64,000 bases of DNA from the NCBI RefSeq assembly GCF_003337555.1, contig NZ_QPJK01000004.1, positions 161,320-225,319 of the forward strand, in the 5' to 3' direction. Position 1 is the first letter of the stretch, and every line of letters begins with the position of its first letter. The notes under the pieces were generated by a model that saw nothing but the letters and a program-made list of their open reading frames with translations, made no database searches and was not told where the DNA came from. A program made the translations under genes and the position numbers. The stretch is from Pseudorhodoferax soli (lineage in GTDB: Bacteria > Pseudomonadota > Gammaproteobacteria > Burkholderiales > Burkholderiaceae_C). Positions 61,501-64,000 of this stretch are shown here, one piece after another.

Positions 61501-64000
61501 TGACGGACGCGGACGGCCACTACGTGTTCACGGGCCTCTTGCCCGGCAGCTTCCGCGTGGTCGAGCAAGCGCGCACCGGCTGGATCCAGACCGCGCCCGG
61601 CACGGTGGAGGCCGGCGGCGGCCACGAGCAGGCGCTCGACGCGCTGCTCAGCCTGCCCGGCATGGTGGCCGACGTGGAGGAAGACCTGCTGCAGGCCTAC
61701 CTCAACGAGACCGGCCTGAACTACGACTGCGGCTGCGGCACCTTCGTGCTGGAGAAGTACACGCAGGGCCAGGCGGCCTCGCACTTCTCCAAGATGGACA
61801 CGCTGACCGACCCGCTGCTGGCCTCGTTGACGGGCCAGGGCGTGCGCGTGGTGGTGATCGACACCGGTGTCGACACCGATTCGAGCTTCTTCGGCCCCGA
61901 CAGCGACGGGGACGGCGTGTCCGACCGCATCGTGTACCAGTACGACTTCGGTGACGGCGATGCGGACGCCAACGACACGATCGGCCACGGCACCAACGTG
62001 GCCGGCGTGATCGCCGGGCAGGATGCGCAGTACAGCGGCATCGCCACCGGGGCCGACCTGGTCGTGCTCAAGGTGTTCGACGCCAACAGCCAGGGCTACT
62101 TCAGCAAGCTCAAGGCAGCGCTCGAATGGGTCGAGGCCAATGCCGAGGCCTACAACATCGGCGTGATCAACATGTCGCTGGGCGACGGTGGCAACTGGGG
62201 CGAGGCCATCAGCCGCTACGGCATGGGCGAACTGTTCGAGCGCCTGGCCGCGCGCGGGCTGGTGACCATCGCCGCGGCCGGCAACAACTACTACCAGACC
62301 GGCGGCGCCATGGGCGTGGCCTACCCGGGCGCCGACCCGGCCGTGCTGTCGGTCGGCGCCATGTGGGCCGGCAACTTCGGTGGGCCGTGGCGCTTTTCCA
62401 GCGGCTCGACCGACTACACCACGGCCTACGGCCGTATCGCCAGCTTCACGCAGCGCGATCCGGATCAGATCGACGTGATGGCGCCGGGCGCGCGCTTCAC
62501 CTCGGCCGGCCTCAATGGCGGGCTGTCGACCATGCAGGGCACGAGCCAGGCGGCGGCCTTCATGAGCGGCGCGGCGGCACTCGTCCAGCAGGCGGCCAAG
62601 CTGCTGATGGGCCGCTACCTGACGACCGGCGAATTCGCCGACCTGCTGGCCAAGAACACCTACCGTGCGGTGGACGGTGACGACGAGAGCGACAACGTGG
62701 TCAACACCAGCGCGTCTTACAACAAGCTGGACATCCCCAAGCTGCTGCGCGGCCTGCAGGCCTACGCGGCGGCCGGCGGCGGCAGCGAGGGCGGTGGCGG
62801 CCAGGGCGAGACGCCGACCGACGGCCCGCTGTCGGCCTACAGCGCTCGCACGCTGCAGGTCGCGCCGGGCGCCACGGCCAGCGGGCAGGACTTCGGCAAC
62901 TTCAAGCTGGGCCAGGTGGCAGGCGTCGTCTACGCCGACGACGACAAGGACGGCGTGCAGGACGCCGGCGAGGCCGCGCAGGCCGGCATCCAGGTTTACC
63001 TGGACACCAACGACAACGGCAACCTCGACCAGGGCGAGCAGGCCGCCACGACGGATGTCGACGGCCGCTTCGCCTTCCACAACATGGGCCCGGGCAGCGT
63101 GACGCTGCGCGCGGTGGCGCCGGCCGGCCAGGTGGCGGGCAACAGCGTGGCGCTGACCGTCACGAGCGGGCTGGACCAGGCCGGCATCGCGCTGGGCCTG
63201 CGCAGCGTGGACGCCGGCGCCTTCCAGGCCGTGGCCGACGAGGCCGCACTGGACGAGGACGGCTCGGTCACCGTCAACGTGCTGGCCAACGACCAGATCG
63301 CCGACGCCAAGGGCCTGGTGCTCTCGCTGATCGGCGACGGCCCGGCGCACGGCAGCGTGGCCCTGGTCGAAGGCCAGTTGGTCTACACGCCGGACGCCGA
63401 CTTCCACGGCAGCGACAGCTTCGCCTACAGCATCGCCGGCCCCGGCGGGCGCAGCAGCAGCGCCACCGTGCAGATCACGGTGCGCCCGGTCAACGACCTG
63501 CCGCTGCTTTCCGCGCTGCCCGACCAGCAGCTGACCGAAGGCCAGACCATGGTGCTGCAGCTGCAGGCCAGCGATGTCGACGGCGACGCGCTGCGCTACA
63601 CGCTGCTGCAGGCACCCGAGGGCACCACGCTGGACGAGGCGACGGGCGAGCTGCGCTGGACCGCCGTGGCGCTGCCCGGCCCGCAGACCGTGCGCGTGCA
63701 GGTCAGCGACGGCCAGGGCGGCACGGCCGAACGCAGCTTCAGCATCGGCGTGCAGATGGGCACGCTGCGCGTGAGCGCGGTGCAGCAGTTCGCCTGGGGC
63801 TTCTCGCTGCGCTTCAACGACGCCATCGACGCCAGCCAGTTCAACCTCTATGGCGCCAACCCCGACTTCACGGTCACGGGCGCGCGCGTGGGCCAGGTAT
63901 TCGGCTCGGTGGTGTTCGACGCCGACGGCAAGGGACTGACCTGGGTGCGCACCGGCGCGGCGCTGGAGGCCGATGCCTACACGCTGCAGCTGAAATCCGG
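43512..64000 (+). CDS. Giant LEPR-XLL-type multidomain surface protein with embedded S8 protease (3' end outside window)
   Basis: A single frame from ATG 43512 (AGGAGAG upstream), spot-checked at about ten points as in-frame to the window edge: at least 6,829 residues. The N terminus is basic, with no ordinary signal peptide, and holds LVETLEQRVLMDADP (about 44-57), a form of the LEPR-XLL motif of giant bacterial proteins. Then come alternating PPC-like domains with three LamG insertions (43.7-50.9 kb), CARDB domains (51.0-54.0), Calx-beta domains (54.0-55.2), a ninth CARDB, mixed beta domains, a Cys-rich segment (57.2-57.9), Ig-like domains (59.1-60.7), SdrD B-type domains, an S8 protease (61.7-62.8) and cadherin-like domains (63.2-63.8). 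Likely exported, surface-bound and processed. It is the fifth gene of the operon, 56 bases after the adaptor. Confidence 0.9.
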   Translation, partial: MHRDPIRTAVEVPAPATGALSRLARLLPRRKGRAAAPFKRKLLVETLEQRVLMDADPLAVAAISARLDSPGEADVYTFTLDNATTVSFDSQTDNGNMRWTLTGPSGTVVNAQGLDSQSNAAAYAPLGLAAGDYRITIDGVGQTTGDYGFRLLDLSRADDLALGQPVNGTFADGAQQVAYQFDAQAGDALWLDTTTLPSGSNLRLHDPFGNRIGTWSSDAELPLLPYNGRYTLILDGNSSTALNAAYAFELRTLASPVTNLGTLPAAGAAIGGTVAEPGDSAVVRFTLDASRRILIDSRSSSNSLLMTLTGPAGVVTDATNGNPLSNQGLGSLDSYASSWGVLDLPAGDYTLRIDGSGAAVGAYALRLVDASSPTLAQRNQSTAGQLNPGGAAHVYRIAATAGDSIRLDAGTATVAGVGNTGVLSWTLYDPYGRRVTQASSWYDVDNIALGLSGDYTLVVRGDNDRTPATDYAFTVVSLGNTPVSLPAGSAVGLGTAATSGSIAAAGGSQVWRFTLAQATTVYFDPLTGGMPVDMFIALQGPRGTETAASTRFGGWSNSYGTDGAQVWNLAAGDYALTVSSTSSAVAAYQFRLLDLAAAAAPLSSGSVTQGALNPGSGVAVYSFDATAGERIFLDGRSAGFTNLERRLIDPWGRLVTGGTATPGTDNLEVVLPYAGRYTLLVEGHNSIATPQPYSFVLERPVDRTIAYDIGVGQLPGVQWGTDGASPALHFDGNQVATVAADPALSISGDVSFQLRFKADNLDPTWQSLLYKGNQVQDGAQRNYSMWLNSAGYLHLSIGTDWGEYTVRTADASIQADRWYDVVGVVDRVNGKLRIYIDGVQAVESAAALPPATVANHTYATPLTIGNAQENWYASASGFEGSISEVRVWSRALTAANVSSLQTTAPSASDASLVLWLPFSTSGATVLADASGDGRNATVSSVYAGIAGVVAGNLEVPGQSITYTLSLAQARRVFLDALTLPGQFNVTLSGPNTSLDSTDLGWVDNSSNNLLDLPAGEYRITVRGQGQHTGSFAFRLLDAAQATTIAYDTTVQGELRPGDAAQLYRFDAQAGEVVFFDVLAQDGANAAQWRLIDPYGRAVFTQTGVSDRENTTLALAGTYTLVLDGYAYERDRQSGYSFSLRKVTPAAPQPIVLGQSLDEQALRTAGRNGGGAVAISSTQYVEIEGAATNLPGQMTVEAWFRIDRPSTGTWTELFAKTNEAGSRQYGVWINANGQIYAEATDLNDSSYGITSADGLVPNVANGQWQHVALVLDRANSQQRLLLNGVEVVSGYLSPQAALQLDDALRLGRTAEGPATQEGYSVSVDELRIWNVARSNAQVVAGMAANLQGNEAGLAALYRFNEASGTAVVDATGAAGAGGHLVRLADELPGLVVGRIDAPGQSRTYTFTLGSARAVYLDNFTHRSDLNWRLTGPTVNIGTSLYGADSSNSYNLLQLPAGTYTFTVDAAGAAVGEFAFRLVDVAAAQQPVSLNAEVQTRLEPGAMARLFTFEASAGQRLFLDMLAYTGSQPAWRLLDPTGAQVFGVNWAADVDTFAASRTGTYTLILEDYTAAGSASSERDVRFAVRTVQDQAVPLVLGTSQVRAPQWVAGPEAAGSAVQLGDGRELEVSASAALDLTGNFTIEAMVRLDSYSNGWMPVVSRGSDYNHQTYGLWIGPQGQINLDSHQLGSSNPDYPYDQFWNIGSAASAVSLNAWHRLSASVNRSTGAAAIYVDGNLVASAQLQYYQDGPASSQPNAKLFVGATELTDRTPLYGAVADVRVWNTARTAAQIGATQSTTALAGNEAGLVLLLPISGGSGNNLGVQGSAAGGLTARVQSVNAALPATVVEGRITQPGQRVLYQLSVAQDTRVLFDTLTTNGNFTWSLLDEGGGVVAKVNGEALQNRRLRDSDAAHTSNSLTLLRAGRSYTLVIDADGENTGDFAFRLLNLANAEAIAYDQTIAYLAEPANATRLFSFSGVAGQQIVLDELAWPGGNAPYWRLYDPFGSQIHESYFTSDSPTLTLARTGTYVLAIEGQVDQRGTTRPSFQVHLAGTVAPPALPTGTALTFTAGVATVNGTSTAIDTPAVYTFTLAQPRRIYVDTLTPSTNNAYYKIWNLSSPAGTVAEHWAYDTDGPNQRSYYDLPAGDYAFSVRTPYDWALTPFAFKLIDIDAVAQTLTPGTAVAGTLAQANSAAFFRFDGEAGARYFLNATTTTNTGNAYWRLLDAQTLGTVAQGYFNNQGDSLTVPRDGSYILTLEGYFDTAGQASYGFTLYEGTNSTQALTLGSTVNGNLAQPGDVANYSFTLGAAKRLWFDSFSQRSDIVWRVLDSDGVAVFGNRDFHDYTNHYDPFLLAAGSYTLQVDGSVAAAGAYSFRLMDMGTATLVTPGTAQNGTLTPGTEVDFYAFDAQAGDSFFFDMVSRTTNQTMYWRLYDPYGQRIWGGTDLQDVDVTQLAYTGRYTVVIEGYEANTLNTSYSFNIVPVLPQAPVALSIGLQPAPNLQVQNLQVSGADGSVHSGGTLNIAWQTTNSGDRALDTAFQERVIVTNAQGQTVVNVLLPYDPAVLGAIGIGQAKARSTQVLLPPGAAGAGLLTITVITDTTNAVLEKGAAGESDNTLQATVNSTLLVYPDLGVAQLGIAPSTGLKAGDQVTVSWRDENRGDAAPANGWVDRVVVRNTSTGAVVLDQRVTVPAGSAAIAAGGSLARQYVFTWPAGVNGIGNFEVTVTADADGAVAEYNATDTAEANNAASTSFTSAPDLTIDGLAVLTTTPVSGGLVDLQWTVRNQGNAPTPTGWFDHIVVTNVDTGATLLNLDVFYTPTTALAVGASATRNFQLRLPEGQASVGNIRFTVVADQNASNASGLTETNEGNNQAQVTRAAVLSQAANLVVTDFTAPATQRSGDAAAFAWTVRNSGNAATPGTAWHDRIVLSADAVIGNADDVTVATVARNGALAAGASYTVEWSATVPAGYDGNYRFALVTDVFNTVVEPDAENDNLSALRAALLTPYHADLTVSELSLPANGNGGQSVTVSWRTTNQGDAATGNTWWYDRLWLSPTGAIGDGSGAIQLGDFARSAGALAAGASRVEQQQVTLPNGVSGSFKLVVESDIYNWVAESRFNGNNSAVSATSIVLSEAPSVDLRVQNVAGPATARPGQQQAVSWEIRNAGAGAAAAPWTDHLYLSSNGSLTGAIYLTSFTHQSPLAGNATTQANTQFWMPNVADGNWRVIVVTDVNNQVYESGAADAETGNSGQAAATTAVTHPDVGATGITVSAGAAAGRASTIGWTARNDGSAAAPPDWLERVFLSSNDVLDGNDILLATTTVGSAIDANGVLLRSVQAQLPANLAAGSWRIIVQSDAGEALRELTAGENNNLAVSAAFAVAEAPLPNLTVSNVAGPASIRAGQAATVTWTERNTLAEPATGDWSAQIYLSSDNAIGGDILVGTASFTGGLAANGQVARSAEVLLPTTLSPGAWRFVVRTDSANRVLERDELDNAAIAANASNVPAALQLNLVGSVAEAAGSFTASLQRNGDLGSALTVALVSSDTSEATVPATVTIPAGQALVNFTVSLPADGIVDGTQLVNIAATANGVLGDNRNLNVTDSNSAALTLSAVLAVQENQGTLTMTVSRNTDAGAGALQVRLNSANTAALRVPGIVTIPAGATSVSFAAQIMDDQEVWGTREVRVNAAADGYTAHSVNVAIADDELPELTMTFSSNQVAEGAGANAVGVTLRRDRPGTYDLVFNVLSDNRDALTVPTRVVIPAGETEVHFNASPVDNTLSGDGSRNVNVFATMLNPAGVELRQNATSNAILVTDDDGPTLSVTLSADSASELRGAITGTVRRNTATTGDLVVTLSSSDTTEARVPATVTILAGQDSATFSIAPQADNTVDGTQAVTIRASATGFSSGAAGFNVTEGDLPDLVVTEIGQPASGYAQTRIDLSWTVTNQGLATANGGFRDRVYLSRDDVLSSADRLVAAVIHTSPVPQGQGYTQTASILLPEETGTYRVIVVTDALSSVNEGSERNNVGVSSLPLDVRAPITATVQTAVTQLAVSGEAGQTVVPMTGTATDVRTGQAAANTAVKVMVRVGTVERLLDATTDASGKFSVDFVPLPGEAGIFEIGAGFTGDKDFTVQDSFKLLAIEASVPYIRALGTNETPLEGSFVLENMGNVPLTGLSASIEGLAGNFQFEVVNLAPNLAGDGSVTVSWRFTGHGVTDQLVASKGMLVLTTAEGATERLVLDLACIPQTPKLVATPGYLAQGMLMGRQTLVSFEVTNQGAADTGPVTVQLPDFPWLKLVSAAVIDNIAAGGKATVTVALTPTEDNADLIRYDGNIALNARLGGLAMPFQFRAVSEAKGEMRVTVEDQLTYYAEGAPNVAGATVTLTDPYTFDVIATATTDASGTVLLTGVPEGNYILTVNADKHSSYRATKMITAGTTSEQTIFLDRQLVSYSWNVVPVEIQDRYQIKLESTFETEVPVPVITVDALKMPVVLPGVTSTITIKVSNHGLIQAEDVRINVPNDDLFEIVALTSVIDILPAKSSVEIPITIRVKDGVTPEMLAAASLSNGGIGPEGWGSAIVKCLGIDTAYKLRCGPDGRWYSEKTDIKPVLCAMDFNEAAAGQLLSYIGDDFNLLDLGCDALDLLLSCLDADDCLSFFINAACGAIVGGVTAGPWGAAAGAAGALDDLLACLCQILGPIGGGSGTVTGGPSGGGGWGWWYPGGGYASGSGWTYDIQYVNCRGEPVSALEQQRADEGLMAAVASGAVAPEALAAVEAHNESRTEQLAALAADGDGVLNAEEAGICAQVRISIEQQAVLTRTAFQGTLQIVNGNTGVPLTGVQLVLDIRDEAGNAVNDLFAARGPTLSGLTALDGSGVLAGGATGSAQYLFIPTVDAARNQPTRYTIGGTLSYVEGGQKITVPLVAAQITVYPEARLNLHYFQQRDVYGDDPFTDDVVEPSEEFALGLLAYNDGAGDARNFTITSAQPKIIENEKGLLIDFKIVGTQVGDQAQAPTLTANLGNIAAGQTQVAQWNMTSTLQGKFIDYTATFEHLDGMGDTRLSLIESVNIHELIRSVKANAGDAPDFLANDDPDSDHTPDRLYMNDGSQHVVKTLANAAANRAASPGALSVTLTADAAAGWGYFKIADPGVGYALDRIVRSDGKVLSLGREVWRTDRSFPESLAGAVRENLLHFIDEGSTGSYTAYYKIDDAVAPRLVEVLPVSPDPATAPVDTVDVRFSEALDLASFSVADLALTREGGDGSNLLAGASGITVTQIGAAADHLYRIGGLASVTAGSGLYRLTVNATGIADYAGNAGEGALTETWGMGDIGPYVLSMAAGPAARHTPLDMVDITFNTALDAASFSASDLRLERDGVVQSLASATLALTPLAGNQYRLSGLAAATVPDGSYTLTLLSTGLLSSSGAAGLGSQSVGWRMDTVAPRVLDVVDLVDTVRKTVVLGLDVELSERVDLATFDYRDIVLTRTVAGIQSGNLVDAQTKVEYVSGNTYRVTGFNWVSGLEGTYAFSVSGAGLADEAGNGGTGEAGQSWVMDFHDPVAATDLAIAPDNGVSGTDQRSNQLNFTLTGQLGEAGLSVRVTDRTTGNEIGYATVDGLNFSIAVKLDAAGVHELRVRTVDTAGNLADAVVSVFVDVVKPTLAEPVLHRDADGNVDTITLNFSEAIDPASMTLAALGLSRDSGANLLAGATLTRVSATQYVLSGLAARTADAGSYRFSVAMPQVRDEVGNAGERNVALQFAGQLASTGTISGVVYDDIDGTGTREADELAQGGWTVFDDTNNNGQLDAGEVSAVTAEGTGRYTLSGLSIGTHRIVVVAPSGWTMTPGTEVQVTVGADAPEVTQNFGAFALASLSGTVFDDANANGVRDLEEAALAGRLVLLDANNNGVADAGEATATTDAQGGYSFQDLAPATLRVVLFAGDGYLPLLASAVYAPKSGEAFTRDIAAVQPGSISGVKYEDTNGNGQRDAGELGVAGWTIFLDDNGNDALDAGERSTLTDADGHYVFTGLLPGSFRVVEQARTGWIQTAPGTVEAGGGHEQALDALLSLPGMVADVEEDLLQAYLNETGLNYDCGCGTFVLEKYTQGQAASHFSKMDTLTDPLLASLTGQGVRVVVIDTGVDTDSSFFGPDSDGDGVSDRIVYQYDFGDGDADANDTIGHGTNVAGVIAGQDAQYSGIATGADLVVLKVFDANSQGYFSKLKAALEWVEANAEAYNIGVINMSLGDGGNWGEAISRYGMGELFERLAARGLVTIAAAGNNYYQTGGAMGVAYPGADPAVLSVGAMWAGNFGGPWRFSSGSTDYTTAYGRIASFTQRDPDQIDVMAPGARFTSAGLNGGLSTMQGTSQAAAFMSGAAALVQQAAKLLMGRYLTTGEFADLLAKNTYRAVDGDDESDNVVNTSASYNKLDIPKLLRGLQAYAAAGGGSEGGGGQGETPTDGPLSAYSARTLQVAPGATASGQDFGNFKLGQVAGVVYADDDKDGVQDAGEAAQAGIQVYLDTNDNGNLDQGEQAATTDVDGRFAFHNMGPGSVTLRAVAPAGQVAGNSVALTVTSGLDQAGIALGLRSVDAGAFQAVADEAALDEDGSVTVNVLANDQIADAKGLVLSLIGDGPAHGSVALVEGQLVYTPDADFHGSDSFAYSIAGPGGRSSSATVQITVRPVNDLPLLSALPDQQLTEGQTMVLQLQASDVDGDALRYTLLQAPEGTTLDEATGELRWTAVALPGPQTVRVQVSDGQGGTAERSFSIGVQMGTLRVSAVQQFAWGFSLRFNDAIDASQFNLYGANPDFTVTGARVGQVFGSVVFDADGKGLTWVRTGAALEADAYTLQLKS
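43632..43686 (+). other. LEPR-XLL-type N-terminal motif of the giant protein
   Basis: Residues 41-58 read KLLVETLEQRVLMDADPL, matching the pattern of LEPR-XLL segments (LEPRVLLSGDP-like) with Gln for Pro and Met for Leu. A cluster of basic residues precedes it. In such proteins the segment is always near the N terminus, so it is a candidate export or docking signal. Confidence 0.75.
45612..46330 (+). other. LamG/concanavalin-like domain 1 of the giant protein
   Basis: Jelly-roll signature: ALHFDGNQVATVAADPAL, VSFQLRFKAD, YDVVGVVDRVNGKLRIYIDG and ISEVRVWSRALT. The closing LVLWLPFSTSG segment is typical. Such domains bind glycans or protein ligands. Confidence 0.8.
46955..47685 (+). other. LamG/concanavalin-like domain 2 of the giant protein
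   Basis: STQYVEIEGAATNLPGQMTV, EAWFRIDRPSTG, WQHVALVLDRANSQQRLLLNG and VDELRIWNVARS define a LamG_3-type fold between domain pairs 4 and 5. Confidence 0.8.
48270..49020 (+). other. LamG/concanavalin-like domain 3 of the giant protein
   Basis: LTGNFTIEAMVRLDSYSNG, WHRLSASVNRSTGAAAIYVDG and VADVRVWNTARTAAQ define a third LamG fold, between domain pairs 5 and 6. Confidence 0.8.
50985..55560 (+). repeat. CARDB and Calx-beta domain array of the giant protein
   Basis: Eight CARDB units open with segments such as NLQVQNLQV (about 50.99 kb), DLGVAQLGI (51.38), DLTIDGLAV (51.76), NLVVTDFTAP (52.14), DLTVSELSLP (52.52), DLRVQNVAGP (52.90), DVGATGITVS (53.27) and NLTVSNVAGP (53.64). Each contains a WxxxNxG strand and a terminal ExNNxAxxx. 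Four Calx-beta-like units follow between about 54.0 and 55.2 kb (e.g. LTVTLSSSDTTEARVPATV-type strands). A ninth CARDB begins at about 55.23 kb (DLVVTEIGQP). Calx-beta units normally bind calcium and stiffen adhesins. Confidence 0.75.
57210..57900 (+). other. Cysteine-rich segment with a Gly/Trp linker in the giant protein
   Basis: About ten cysteines fall in some 230 residues (for example KCLGIDTAYKLRCGPDG, LGCDALDLLLSCLDADDC, NAACGAIVGG, LLACLCQILG), while the rest of the protein is almost free of Cys. A short hydrophobic Gly/Ala-rich part and a GGGGWGWWYPGGGY linker follow. Family not recognised. Confidence 0.6.
59100..61650 (+). repeat. Ig-like and SdrD B-type domains of the giant protein
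   Basis: Four SwmB-like/Ig-like units share the pattern PxLxxVxxxxxTVxVxFSEALDxASF (about 59.1, 59.45, 59.8 and 60.4 kb); a fifth, different Ig-like unit sits at 60.1 kb. Three SdrD B-type domains follow (about 60.76, 61.06 and 61.37 kb) with calcium-type loops such as DTNGNGQRDAGE. A fourth one lies at about 62.91 kb, beyond the protease. Confidence 0.7.
61680..62790 (+). other. Embedded S8 (subtilisin-like) serine protease domain
   Basis: The complete catalytic set is present in order: D6117 in VVVIDTGVD, H6159 in GHGTNVAGVIAG, oxyanion Asn N6258 in AAAGNNYY and S6345 in GTSQAAAFMSGAAAL. Length and spacing suit an active subtilase. It is inserted between the third and fourth SdrD B-type domains. 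A segment NYDCGCGTF lies just ahead and a Gly/Glu-rich linker just behind. Confidence 0.88.
63200..63760 (+). other. Cadherin-like domains near the window edge
   Basis: A tandem-95/cadherin-5-type unit (VTVNVLANDQIADAKGL, GSVALVEGQLVYTPDADFHG, DSFAYSIAG) is followed by a dystroglycan-type cadherin-like unit (LPDQQLTEGQTMVLQLQASD, TLDEATGELRWT). The frame stays open to base 64000. No RTX nonapeptide or C-terminal secretion signal is reached in the window. Confidence 0.7.

Noticed and set aside
57525-63407. Two further long minus-strand frames (976 and 953 codons) and several long plus-strand frames of other phase
   Set aside because: They have the same Arg/Gly/Ala-rich or His/Val/Gly-rich composition, no ribosome sites, and full overlap with the well-supported giant coding frame.
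43512-64000. Classification of the giant protein as an RTX/T1SS adhesin
   Set aside because: No GGxGxDxxx nonapeptide repeats are seen in the available part and no ABC exporter is in the operon. The C terminus is outside the window, so this is not fully excluded.

Overview
The window looks like part of the chromosome of a GC-rich betaproteobacterium of the order Burkholderiales, most likely Comamonadaceae or a close relative. The basis is high GC coding DNA throughout, GGAGA-type ribosome binding sites, a tripartite-tricarboxylate (Bug/TctC) receptor, a DctPQM TRAP transporter, a type III pantothenate kinase and PEP-CTERM proteins. No rRNA, tRNA, CRISPR array, insertion sequence or prophage was seen. 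Family assignments come from reading motifs, not from searches.

Region 1 (1-6478) is a periplasmic oxidation locus. It holds two tandem ThuA-like secreted proteins, two PEP-CTERM proteins, a PQQ-dependent dehydrogenase with a C-terminal cupredoxin-like domain, and a divergent IclR regulator. Three copies of TGGAA-N5-TTCCA, the form of an IclR-family operator, lie in the two divergent control regions, so the whole block is probably one regulon.

Region 2 (6482-20878) mixes signalling and catabolism. It has an adenylate cyclase-PilZ fusion, an SDR plus a split 3-dehydroshikimate dehydratase (metal-binding TIM barrel and HPPD-like half as two genes), DUF4287 and DUF2867 proteins, and an operon of DUF4394 lipoprotein, cupredoxin and GGDEF/EAL protein. 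A TetR regulator with dctQ-dctM-dctP-aroQ follows, then dbpA. aroQ and the split dehydratase could together route 3-dehydroquinate to protocatechuate.

Region 3 (21018-35518) is mostly housekeeping and transport: a CNNM/CorC-type protein, phospholipase A1, Rep helicase, a chemoreceptor, a Bug receptor-AEC carrier-amidase set, coaX, a LysR regulator and an M20 amidohydrolase.

Region 4 (35738-64000) is the most unusual part. A PEP-CTERM protein precedes a tight operon of five genes: a GAF-GAF-HlyD adaptor, a PqqD-like/M50 peptidase/HlyD membrane protein, a shortened SecA-like ATPase, a soluble HlyD-type adaptor, and one uninterrupted giant reading frame of more than 6,800 codons that runs off the window. 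The giant protein begins with a LEPR-XLL-type motif. It then carries eight alternating pairs of PPC-like domains interrupted by three LamG domains, about nine CARDB and four Calx-beta domains, Ig-like and SdrD B-type domains, and a complete S8 (subtilisin-like) protease. I infer a dedicated, non-canonical export machine for a giant multidomain surface protease/adhesin.
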